Shown here: one piece after another, positions 17,996 to 26,753 of the stretch
How positions within the stretch are numbered: position 1 is the first letter of the stretch
How the letters are laid out: every line of letters begins with the position of its first letter
Assembly: GCF_018687755.1 (NCBI RefSeq)
Contig: NZ_CP061305.1
Location: forward strand, 557,099 to 621,098
From: Polynucleobacter sp. JS-Mosq-20-D10
Lineage (GTDB): Bacteria; Pseudomonadota; Gammaproteobacteria; Burkholderiales; Burkholderiaceae
DNA length: 64,000 bases
Direction of reading: 5' to 3'
Position numbers and translations under genes: made by a program
Notes under the pieces: model-generated
What the model was told of the DNA's origin: nothing
What the model saw: the letters and a program-made list of their open reading frames with translations, nothing else
Databases searched by the model: none

Positions 17996-20605
17996 ATGAA
18001 AACTGATCTGCCACAGAGCTTTCGTAGGCTCGAATACCGCGCTCCTAATTACACATTCTCACAGGTTGAGTTGGATATTGCCTTAGATCCGGCTAGAACA
18101 ATTGTGAAGAGTCGCCTAGAGGTTCTGCCTGGTGCTGGTCATGAGCTTGGCGCACCTTTAGTACTGCAGGGTCATGAACTGGAGTTTGTGAGCTTACGCG
18201 TTAATGGTGTAGCTCATCGTCAGTTTGAACTGAGCCCAGAAACGCTAACTATTCATGCTTTACCGAATGAAGGGAAGCAGACTTTCATTATTGAGATTAT
18301 CTGCGTCTGTGTGCCTGAGAAAAATACCTCGCTCATGGGCTTATATGTTTCCAATGGGAATTTCTTTACGCAGTGCGAGGCTGAGGGGTTCAGAAAGATT
18401 ACATACTTCCTCGATAGGCCGGATGTGATGGCGCGTTATCGCGTGACTCTTCGTGCTCGTGAGGCGGAGTGCCCAGTACTGTTATCGAACGGCAACCTTA
18501 TTAGCACTGAAAAACTACCGAATGGTTGGCATAGCGCCATCTGGGAAGATCCGTTTCCAAAACCGTCTTACTTATTTGCCTTGGTTGCTGGAAAACTGGA
18601 ATGTACGGAAGAAACAATTACTACAGGCAGTGGTGCAAAAAAGTTACTACAGATTTGGGTTGAACCTCATGATTTAAAAAAGACCCGTCATGCGATGGAT
18701 TCTTTGATTGCCTCAATTCATTGGGATGAGAAACGCTATGGCCTGGAGTTGGATCTCGAGCGCTTCATGATTGTGGCAGTGGGTGATTTCAATATGGGCG
18801 CGATGGAGAACAAAGGTCTAAATATTTTCAATACCAAGTATGTCCTGGCTCAACCCGAGACTGCAACCGATGCTGACTTTGCTAATATCGAAAGTGTAGT
18901 GGCCCATGAGTACTTCCACAACTGGACTGGTAATCGCGTTACTTGTCGTGATTGGTTTCAGCTTTCCCTGAAAGAAGGTTTGACTGTATTTCGCGATCAA
19001 GAATTCTCTGCTGATCAAATGGGTAGCGAGTCCGGCAGGGCGGTAAAGCGCATTGAGGATGTCCGTTTATTGCGTCAACTACAGTTTCCTGAAGATGCGG
19101 GTCCAATGGCGCATCCAATTCGTCCAGACGAATATCAAGAGATTAATAATTTCTACACCGTGACGGTATATGAGAAGGGTGCTGAAGTTGTGCGGATGTA
19201 TCAAACGCTATTGGGTGTTGAGGGCTTCCGTAAAGGTATGGATCTGTACTTCCAGCGTCATGATGGCCAAGCGGTTACTTGCGATGACTTCTTGACTGCT
19301 ATGGCTGATGCTAATGGCCGTGATCTTTCCCAGTTTAAGAGCTGGTATAGCCAGGCTGGCACTCCTCAGGTTAAGGTAGAGGAGTTCTATGATGCGGATA
19401 AAAAGCAATATCAAGTGACTTTGACACAAAATCCTTCAGTAGATACAGTGCGCAAAGATAGCAAGCTCTTTCATATTCCACTGAAGATGCGCTTACTAAC
19501 CCCTGCGGATGATCAAGTTGAGACTTTGTTGGAGTTAACTCAAGATCAGCAAACTTGGACTTTTGATCAGGTGACAAGCCGCCCAGTACTATCAATTAAT
19601 CGTCATTTCTCGGCCCCGATTAATTTAGATTTTGATCAAAGTGAGGCTGATCTGCTCACCATGTTCTCGAGTGATGATGACGCCTTTAATCGTTGGGAAG
19701 CTGCTCAGAAACTGGCAATGCAAATGATTCTGGATAATCGCTTGCCTGATAAAGCTCTGATTGAGGCTTACCGCACTTTGTTAACTGATCCGGACTTAGA
19801 TCCTGCATTCAAAGAGTTGGCGCTGACTTTACCTGCTGATACTTATCTGTATGAACAGTGCGCAAGTGTTGACCCTCAACAGATTTATAACGCACGTCGC
19901 ACTTTCCGCCACGTCATCGCCAGTGAGTTGCGCATCGAGTGGGCTGCTCTTTATCAGCAGATGCAAACGCCAGGACCATTTAATCCTGATGCAGTTAGTG
20001 CTGGTAAACGCGGATTAAAGAATCTTGCATTAAGTATGTTGCTCGAAGCGGATCCGCTGATCTGGGCGCCAATGGCGGTCAATCAATATCAGAATGCCGA
20101 CAATATGACCGACCGATATGCTGCTTTAGCCGGCTTAGTAATTCAGGGATCAAAATCAGCAGTAGCCTGTTTGGATGATTTTTATACTCGGTTTGCTGAT
20201 GATGCTTTAGTCATTGATAAATGGTTTGCATTGCAATCGAGTAGACCGCCAGTTGGAAACGCTGAACCCACCTTGAATGAAGTCAAGCGCTTGCGTGAGC
20301 ACGAGGCCTTCAAAATGAATAACCCCAACCGAGTTCGCAGCGTCATTCATGCTTTTTGTATGAATAACCCCGCTAGCTTTCATCAAGTGGATGGCAGTGG
20401 TTATGCATTTTGGGCAGAATCCGTTCTGACTTTAAACCCAATTAATCCACAAGTTGCCGCTCGTTTAGCTAGGGGATTAGATCGCTGGCGTCAATTTGCC
20501 AAGCCTTACCAAGACCATATGCTGGCGGCCCTAAAGCAGGTTGCGGCTTGCGAAACCCTCTCTCCAGATGTGAAAGAGGTGATTTCTAAGGCTTTGGGTA
20601 ATTAA
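17996..20605 (+). CDS. pepN: Aminopeptidase N (M1 metallopeptidase)
   Basis: Cytosolic broad-specificity zinc aminopeptidase, 869 residues, the E. coli PepN size. The exopeptidase motif GAMENKG is present just before the zinc site, HEYFH (His304, Glu305, His308) with the third ligand Glu327. The N-terminal beta domain (about 1-190), catalytic domain (about 190-440), beta sandwich and C-terminal helical domain are in the standard order. It stands alone on its transcript or with fbp 63 bases downstream. Confidence 0.96.
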   Translation: MKTDLPQSFRRLEYRAPNYTFSQVELDIALDPARTIVKSRLEVLPGAGHELGAPLVLQGHELEFVSLRVNGVAHRQFELSPETLTIHALPNEGKQTFIIEIICVCVPEKNTSLMGLYVSNGNFFTQCEAEGFRKITYFLDRPDVMARYRVTLRAREAECPVLLSNGNLISTEKLPNGWHSAIWEDPFPKPSYLFALVAGKLECTEETITTGSGAKKLLQIWVEPHDLKKTRHAMDSLIASIHWDEKRYGLELDLERFMIVAVGDFNMGAMENKGLNIFNTKYVLAQPETATDADFANIESVVAHEYFHNWTGNRVTCRDWFQLSLKEGLTVFRDQEFSADQMGSESGRAVKRIEDVRLLRQLQFPEDAGPMAHPIRPDEYQEINNFYTVTVYEKGAEVVRMYQTLLGVEGFRKGMDLYFQRHDGQAVTCDDFLTAMADANGRDLSQFKSWYSQAGTPQVKVEEFYDADKKQYQVTLTQNPSVDTVRKDSKLFHIPLKMRLLTPADDQVETLLELTQDQQTWTFDQVTSRPVLSINRHFSAPINLDFDQSEADLLTMFSSDDDAFNRWEAAQKLAMQMILDNRLPDKALIEAYRTLLTDPDLDPAFKELALTLPADTYLYEQCASVDPQQIYNARRTFRHVIASELRIEWAALYQQMQTPGPFNPDAVSAGKRGLKNLALSMLLEADPLIWAPMAVNQYQNADNMTDRYAALAGLVIQGSKSAVACLDDFYTRFADDALVIDKWFALQSSRPPVGNAEPTLNEVKRLREHEAFKMNNPNRVRSVIHAFCMNNPASFHQVDGSGYAFWAESVLTLNPINPQVAARLARGLDRWRQFAKPYQDHMLAALKQVAACETLSPDVKEVISKALGN

Positions 20606-20668
20606 TAGATTCAGAACAAGGCAAAATAGAGCCACAGCAGAACTAACCCCATTACGGAGAAATTCCTT

Positions 20669-21679
20669 TTGAGCGCCTCAAGTACTTTTAATACCAATTT
20701 CAAGCAGTACCTGACATCCGCTAGGGTGAAGGGTGCAGATATTCCCGCAGGTCTACAAGAGCTGTTATTGGCAGTTGCAGGTACGTGCTCAAGCTTGAGT
20801 CATGAGGTTGCGCAAGGAGCCTTGATTGGCTTATTAGGCTCTGCTGGCACTGGTAATGTCCAAGGCGAGGTCCAGCAAAAACTAGATGTGATTGCCAATG
20901 ACTTATTAATTGACGGCGTACAGGGATGTAAATCATTGGCTGGTCTAGCCTCTGAGGAGATGGAGTTACCGCTCCCAGTTCAGGGCACTGGCGACTACTT
21001 GCTACTGTTTGATCCATTGGATGGCTCATCTAATATCGATGTGAATGTATCTATCGGTACCATTTTCTCTGTACTCAAGAAGCAAGATCCTTTAGCGCCA
21101 TTACAAACTGCTGATTTTTTACTATCTGGCCGTCACCAAGTAGCTGCAGGTTATGTTGTTTACGGCCCGCAAACAACCATGGCATTAACACTAGGCGATG
21201 GCGTAGTGATGTTTACCTTGAATAAAGTCACCGGCGAATTCATCTTAATTAAGCATGCAGTGGAGATTGCTCACTCAACCAAAGAATTTGCCATCAATAT
21301 GTCTAATATGCGTCATTGGGCTGAACCTGTCCGTCGCTATGTAGATGAGTGCTTAGCAGGTGTGAGTGGCGAACGTGATAAAGATTTCAATATGCGCTGG
21401 ATTGCATCCATGGTTGCTGATGTTCATCGTGTTTTATCGCGTGGTGGCATCTTTATGTATCCATGGGACCAGCGAGAACCACATAAGCCAGGCAAGCTGC
21501 GCCTGATGTATGAAGCTAATCCCATGAGCTTTTTAGTAGAGCAGGCTGGTGGCGCTTCAACCAATGGTGATCAATTAATCATGGATATGATTCCTACGGA
21601 ATTGCATGAGCGCGTCTCTGTGATGTTAGGGTCCAAAGAAGAGATTGAGCGCTTGCAGCATTACCATTCGCAGGCGTAA
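20669..21679 (+). CDS. fbp: Fructose-1,6-bisphosphatase, class I
   Basis: Gluconeogenic hydrolysis of fructose 1,6-bisphosphate. The metal-binding DPLDGSSNIDVNVSIGTIFSV block is intact and the C-terminal MYEANPMSFLVEQAGG is typical of class I enzymes. Length 336. The start is a TTG at 20669 preceded by ACGGAGAAA at suitable spacing; no ATG lies in frame before the conserved region. A bidirectional terminator closes the gene. Confidence 0.95.
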   Translation: MSASSTFNTNFKQYLTSARVKGADIPAGLQELLLAVAGTCSSLSHEVAQGALIGLLGSAGTGNVQGEVQQKLDVIANDLLIDGVQGCKSLAGLASEEMELPLPVQGTGDYLLLFDPLDGSSNIDVNVSIGTIFSVLKKQDPLAPLQTADFLLSGRHQVAAGYVVYGPQTTMALTLGDGVVMFTLNKVTGEFILIKHAVEIAHSTKEFAINMSNMRHWAEPVRRYVDECLAGVSGERDKDFNMRWIASMVADVHRVLSRGGIFMYPWDQREPHKPGKLRLMYEANPMSFLVEQAGGASTNGDQLIMDMIPTELHERVSVMLGSKEEIERLQHYHSQA

Positions 21680-21714
21680 TTATTTGCCGCTACCTGAGTC
21701 ACCAAGATCCAAGA

Positions 21715-21743
21715 AAAACGCCCAATCACTGATTGGGCGTTTT
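21715..21743. terminator. Bidirectional intrinsic terminator
   Basis: Perfect 13-base inverted repeat AAAACGCCCAATC / GATTGGGCGTTTT with a 3-base loop ACT, between convergent fbp and cphA. T and A runs on the two sides serve both strands. Confidence 0.92.
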
Positions 21744-21779
21744 AACTTCAGGCGTTCACATGGAAAATGAATTCAATCA

Positions 21780-24350
21780 TTATGGCCGAACCTGCTTTTT
21801 GAGATAGGCAAGAGATTCTTCGACTTGGTCAATGAGTATCAGGCAGATATCGCCAGCAGATAAATCATTGAGGGCGGTGTCAATAGCCAGAAATTCACCA
21901 GTAATCTCTTTGACGTGTTTGGCTTTCTTAGTGCCCACTAGACCCTCTTGAAGAAGCTTGAGCACTTCACCATCTTTTCGGCCACGCTGACATTGATCTT
22001 GATAAAGGATGACATTGTCAAAGCTATTGCCAAGAATACGGGTCAGATCACGAATATCTTCATCACGACGATCGCCAGCGCCGCTAATTACTACATGACT
22101 CTTCTGAGGTTTCATAGCCTCAATTGCGCTAGCTAAAGCACGCATGGCATCTGGATTGTGGCCATAGTCAGCAATAACAGTAGCGCCTTTGTGCTGGAAT
22201 TGATTAAAGCGTCCCGGCACTGCATTGGCAGAGCTTTCAAAGGAGTGGAGGCCACGCGCAATCTTTTCAGCATCCAAACCTAATGCCCAGGCCGCGCCAA
22301 TAGAGGCCATAGCATTTTCAATTTGGAATCCTAAAACACCATTCTGAGTTAACGGAATTTCGCTAACTGGGAAGCGGAAGAGTACACGAGATCCTTTTGA
22401 GCAGACGATAAAGGCGCCATCAAAGTAAATCACTTTTTTGTTTTTGGCTCGATGTGCGGCAATCACGGGGTGGTGTTGATTTTGTGCAAAGAAAATCACT
22501 CGACCTGTGCAAACATCCCCCATTTTTACAACTATGGGGTCAGTGGCGTTGAGGACTGCAGCGCCAGATGGCGCCACATTTTGAACAACCACCCGTTTCA
22601 GAATCGCTAAGTCTTCAACGCTGGTGATGTAGTTGAGACCAAGATGATCTCCTTCACCAATATTGGTAACTACTGCAACTTCACAGCGGTCAAAACCTAA
22701 GCCTTCGCGCAGCATTCCACCACGTGCTGTTTCTAAAACAGCGGCATCCACATCGGGATGCATGAGGACGTTACGAGCACTCTTAGGCCCACTACAGTCT
22801 CCGGAATCAATTAAGCGATGGTTGACATACACGCCATCAGTGGTTGTCATGCCAACACGTAAGCCAGTCTCATTCAGTAAATGAGAAATCAGGCGCACGG
22901 TAGTAGTTTTACCATTGGTTCCTGTGACTGCTACAACTGGAATTCTGCCATCCTCGCCAAGCGGGTACATCGTATTGATGATGTCTTCGCCTACAGGGCG
23001 GCTCTTGCCATAGGAAGGCTTGAGATGCATGCGCAAGCCTGGAGCGGCATTGACTTCAACGATGCCACCACCTTGACTCTCTAAAGGTTTGTAAATTGCT
23101 TCGCACAGAATGTCGACGCCAGCGATGTCTAACCCAATCATTTGTGCAGCAGCGATAGCGCTGGCTGCAACATCGGGATGGACATCATCAGTCACATCGG
23201 TAGCAGTGCCACCAGTACTCAGATTGGCATTATTGCGCAAGAGAACGCGTTCGCCTGTATTGGGGATATGTTGGGGGCTCAGACCGTTGCTAGCTAAATG
23301 TGCAAGCGCAATGTCATCAAAACGAATCTTTGTTAATGCAGTTGCATGACCATCGCCACGTAATGGATTTTTATTTTCCAACTCAACCAGTTCAGCAACA
23401 CTATGCTTACCATCACCTACTACTTGCGCAGGCTCACGCCGCGCTGCAGCGGATAGGCGGTTACCCACTACCAGCAGGCGATAGTCAGCGCCAGGTAAAT
23501 AGCGTTCGACTATGGTTTCACGACCAAAAGCTTGGGTTACCACAAAGCCAGCGCGCACTTCTGCTTCCGTTTGAATATTGGCAACAACACCCTTGCCTTG
23601 ATTGCCATCCTTGGGCTTGAGAACAATAGGGCCGCCAATATTTTGGGCAGCACGCCATGCATCGTCTGCGGTAGTGACTACTTCACCAGTTGGAACTGAT
23701 ACTCCTGCAGCTGCTAGAAGGTTTTTAGTGAGCTCCTTGTCTTGCGCAATCGCCTCGGCAATCGCACTAGTGTCACTGGTCTCAGCAGCCTGGATACGTT
23801 TTTGTTTGCTACCCCAGCCAAACTGCACCATGCTGCCCTCGGTCATGCGGCGATAAGGGATGTTTCTCTGAACTGCAGCATCAACAATAGAACCAGTGCT
23901 CGGCCCTAGGCGCACATCTTCATAGAGGGCCTCTAGCTCGGATAGGGCGGCTGCTAAATCAAATGGCACATCATTGAGTGTTGCCTGAATTAAAGCAAAG
24001 GCAAAGTCAAAAGCCATGCGCCCAACAACTTCTTCGGTGTACTCCACTACAACTTGATACACGCCTAAGTCAATGGTTTGTACAGTACGACTAAAAGTGA
24101 CAGGGCAACCTGCTTGAGATTGAAGACCTAAAGCAGCATGTTCTAGCGCGTGTGCTAAGGAGAGAGTTTCATTTTGTCCACCGCGACGCATACTACCTAA
24201 TTGCGGAAAGCGCTCGCGAATCTTGATTTCAAATTCGGGAATCAGATCAATTGAACGCTCTGATTCCTCGCAAGACACAATCGCCTCTAAAGCGGTATGA
24301 CGGCTCCATAAATTTGGGCCACGCAACATGCGAATACGGGTGATTTCCAA
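21780..24350 (-). CDS. cphA: Cyanophycin synthetase
   Basis: Polymerises aspartate and arginine into the storage peptide cyanophycin. 856 residues in three parts: an N-terminal domain (about 1-160), an ATP-grasp domain (about 215-470) that adds Asp, and a Mur-ligase-like domain with Walker A GTNGKTTT (about residue 490) that adds Arg, finished by the Mur C-terminal domain starting near GRFNQF. The start is TTG 24350, giving MEITRIR before the family's LRGPNLWSRHTA block. The codon directly abuts the cphA' stop, so translation is probably coupled. Confidence 0.93.
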   Translation of the reverse strand: MEITRIRMLRGPNLWSRHTALEAIVSCEESERSIDLIPEFEIKIRERFPQLGSMRRGGQNETLSLAHALEHAALGLQSQAGCPVTFSRTVQTIDLGVYQVVVEYTEEVVGRMAFDFAFALIQATLNDVPFDLAAALSELEALYEDVRLGPSTGSIVDAAVQRNIPYRRMTEGSMVQFGWGSKQKRIQAAETSDTSAIAEAIAQDKELTKNLLAAAGVSVPTGEVVTTADDAWRAAQNIGGPIVLKPKDGNQGKGVVANIQTEAEVRAGFVVTQAFGRETIVERYLPGADYRLLVVGNRLSAAARREPAQVVGDGKHSVAELVELENKNPLRGDGHATALTKIRFDDIALAHLASNGLSPQHIPNTGERVLLRNNANLSTGGTATDVTDDVHPDVAASAIAAAQMIGLDIAGVDILCEAIYKPLESQGGGIVEVNAAPGLRMHLKPSYGKSRPVGEDIINTMYPLGEDGRIPVVAVTGTNGKTTTVRLISHLLNETGLRVGMTTTDGVYVNHRLIDSGDCSGPKSARNVLMHPDVDAAVLETARGGMLREGLGFDRCEVAVVTNIGEGDHLGLNYITSVEDLAILKRVVVQNVAPSGAAVLNATDPIVVKMGDVCTGRVIFFAQNQHHPVIAAHRAKNKKVIYFDGAFIVCSKGSRVLFRFPVSEIPLTQNGVLGFQIENAMASIGAAWALGLDAEKIARGLHSFESSANAVPGRFNQFQHKGATVIADYGHNPDAMRALASAIEAMKPQKSHVVISGAGDRRDEDIRDLTRILGNSFDNVILYQDQCQRGRKDGEVLKLLQEGLVGTKKAKHVKEITGEFLAIDTALNDLSAGDICLILIDQVEESLAYLKKQVRP

Positions 24351-26543
24351 TTAAGCCCCTACTGGAATACTAGCGTCAGAAACAAAAGTTTCAGCACCAG
24401 CTTCGATAACGTTGAACGGAATGTCTAAGGCCCAGGCTGCAGCAATCGCGGCGCCAAGATTTAATGGTTTCCATGGCTCGCTGGCGTTAGGCTCAGAGTT
24501 AGGTGGTACTGGAATACTCTTTTGATCATGCTTAGCGGACTTCAAAGTAATCTGTTGATTGCCGATCATCACGACGCGACCACCATTCTTAAGGTGCTCT
24601 TGCGCAATCGGGGATGAGGAATCTTGAGTAAAGAAAATAACTTCGCCGTCACAGAGTTCCGCCATGCTGGCAACCATTGGATCATCAGCATTGAGAACGG
24701 CAACTCCCGTGGGTAGCACCACATCTACTTGGGTCCTAACGATGCTAAAAACCTGGTCTTCATCATAAATAGCGTATTGAGGAAAATTGGCTTTCGGATC
24801 TACGTTTAATACAACACCAACTTGGCAGCGGTCGTAGGCCAATCCTTCTATCAGCATAGACAGATTATTATTCTCGATCACGGCTGCTTCCACTGCACGA
24901 TTCAATAAAGTACGGCGGGCATTTTCCCAGTTAGCAGCATTGCTCTTTTGAATTGAGCGATGACCAAAAAATAAACCCTTGCTACAAGACAGGCCGACAT
25001 ACAAATTCGTAAGTCGCAAAAAGTGGGCAATCATTTCAGCTACAGGGGTTTTGCCGCGAGCACCACAGACTCCGACCACGGGAATGCGGAAATCAGCTCC
25101 TGGTGGGAAGAGGTGGTTCGCGATCTCTTTGCCGACCGGTTGAGGTTTACCACTGGCAGGTTTTAAGTGCATCAATAAACCGGGGCCAGCATTCACTTCA
25201 ACAATAGCCCCATTCTGCTCATCTAGTGGCTTACTAATATCTTGCGCAACCAGGTCAACCCCAGCAATTTCTAATCCCACTACGCGGGCAGCAAGAGCAA
25301 CTTGACTAGCTACATCTGGATGAACTAAGTCGGTGACATCAAAGGCGACATTACCATTGCTTTGAATCAGTACTTTTTGATCTAAGCTTGGAATGCTGCT
25401 GCCGGTTAACTTTTGGCGTGCAAGCTCTAATTCGACCGCAGAGTCAATACGAACTGGGTTGAGTGGACATTCTTCACTTTTGCCGCGACGTGGATCAGAG
25501 TTAATTTGAATTTGAATCAACTCAAGAACGGTATGTTGGTTATCACCAGTAACCCAAACAGTCTCACCTTTGGCCGCTGCGACTACTTTATTGCCAACTA
25601 CGAGTAGGCGATGTTCATCACCAAGGATGTGCCGCTCTACTAAAACTTCGCTGCCTTCATCGATTGCGACAGCATAGGCCGCTTCAATTTCTTGTTGGGT
25701 ATACAAATTGATAAAGACACCGCGGCCGTGGTTGCCGTCGATCGGTTTGACAACAACTGGTAGGCCGATATCTTGAGCCGCTTCCCATGCATCGTCAGGA
25801 CTAGTAACGGTGCGACCCTCGGGGGTTGGAACCCCTGCGCTAGACAGAAGACTCTTCGTGAGATCTTTGTCTCGAGAAATTGTTTCAGCGATGGCGCTAG
25901 TTTGATCGGTTTCTGCTGTCCAGATACGACGCTGCTTAGCGCCATAACCCAGTTGTACTAAGTTACCCTCAGATAGTCGGATGGAGGGGATGCCTCGCTC
26001 CTCAGCCGCATTAACGATGCAGGCGGTGCTGGGACCGAGCAATAGATCATCGCCGAGCTCACGCAGTTCCTGAAGAATACTGGCAACTAGTGCGACTGGA
26101 TCTTTGGTGTCTTGCGCTAGAGCAAGATATAAATCGCGCGCATATTTGAGTGCAGTGAGTGTTACTTCTTCATTAATCGCACTCACCATGACTTTGTAAA
26201 CACCGCGACGATCACCATCACGCGCTTTACCAAAGCCGCCGGGGATGCCGGCTAAATTTTGTAATTCTAGGGTGAGGTGCTCAAGGATGTGAGCTGGCCA
26301 AGTGCCTTCCTCGACTCTTTTGAGAAATCCACCAGCCTCACCATAACTGCAGCGGTGTTCTTGAAGACTGGGGAGCGCTCGAACAAGGCGGTCATAAAAC
26401 CCGGGAATGAGGTTAGATGGAAAATCTTCTAATTCACCAATGTCGAGCCAAACTTCAATAACGGGATGGTAAGTCCACATATTAGGGCCGCGAAGATGCT
26501 TGACACTCAAGATCTCAATGGTTTTATCTAGTAATTGGGGCAT
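24351..26543 (-). CDS. cphA': Second, shorter cyanophycin synthetase (CphA')
   Basis: Paralogue of cphA lying immediately upstream of it. It has the N-terminal block LRGPNMWTYHPVIE and an ATP-grasp domain with the usual GNHGRGV and EVNAGPGL segments. Its Mur-ligase part differs: the Walker A reads GARGKTP instead of GTNGKTT, and the protein ends at the point where cphA's Mur C-terminal domain begins, giving 730 residues rather than 856. Paired cphA/cphA' genes are known in betaproteobacteria such as Cupriavidus. The ATG at 26543 (MPQLLD) is chosen over an upstream TTG. Divergent from the ABC gene across a 210-base gap. Confidence 0.85.
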   Translation of the reverse strand: MPQLLDKTIEILSVKHLRGPNMWTYHPVIEVWLDIGELEDFPSNLIPGFYDRLVRALPSLQEHRCSYGEAGGFLKRVEEGTWPAHILEHLTLELQNLAGIPGGFGKARDGDRRGVYKVMVSAINEEVTLTALKYARDLYLALAQDTKDPVALVASILQELRELGDDLLLGPSTACIVNAAEERGIPSIRLSEGNLVQLGYGAKQRRIWTAETDQTSAIAETISRDKDLTKSLLSSAGVPTPEGRTVTSPDDAWEAAQDIGLPVVVKPIDGNHGRGVFINLYTQQEIEAAYAVAIDEGSEVLVERHILGDEHRLLVVGNKVVAAAKGETVWVTGDNQHTVLELIQIQINSDPRRGKSEECPLNPVRIDSAVELELARQKLTGSSIPSLDQKVLIQSNGNVAFDVTDLVHPDVASQVALAARVVGLEIAGVDLVAQDISKPLDEQNGAIVEVNAGPGLLMHLKPASGKPQPVGKEIANHLFPPGADFRIPVVGVCGARGKTPVAEMIAHFLRLTNLYVGLSCSKGLFFGHRSIQKSNAANWENARRTLLNRAVEAAVIENNNLSMLIEGLAYDRCQVGVVLNVDPKANFPQYAIYDEDQVFSIVRTQVDVVLPTGVAVLNADDPMVASMAELCDGEVIFFTQDSSSPIAQEHLKNGGRVVMIGNQQITLKSAKHDQKSIPVPPNSEPNASEPWKPLNLGAAIAAAWALDIPFNVIEAGAETFVSDASIPVGA

Positions 26544-26753
26544 ATGTGGAGTGGGGGATCTCAGCGCCAAAATAGAAAATGAGGGCGGAGATGTCTCAGA
26601 CTGTCTCTCTAGTTCTAATAATTATTCAAAATCCACAAAATTAGCAAAAATGCGTAAAAAAGCCTGCTTCGTCAATTTAACGGATTTCTACCCACTAAAG
26701 TTGACAGTATTACTAAATCTAAAAAATCTAGCTCCACTATACTTTTAAGACTA

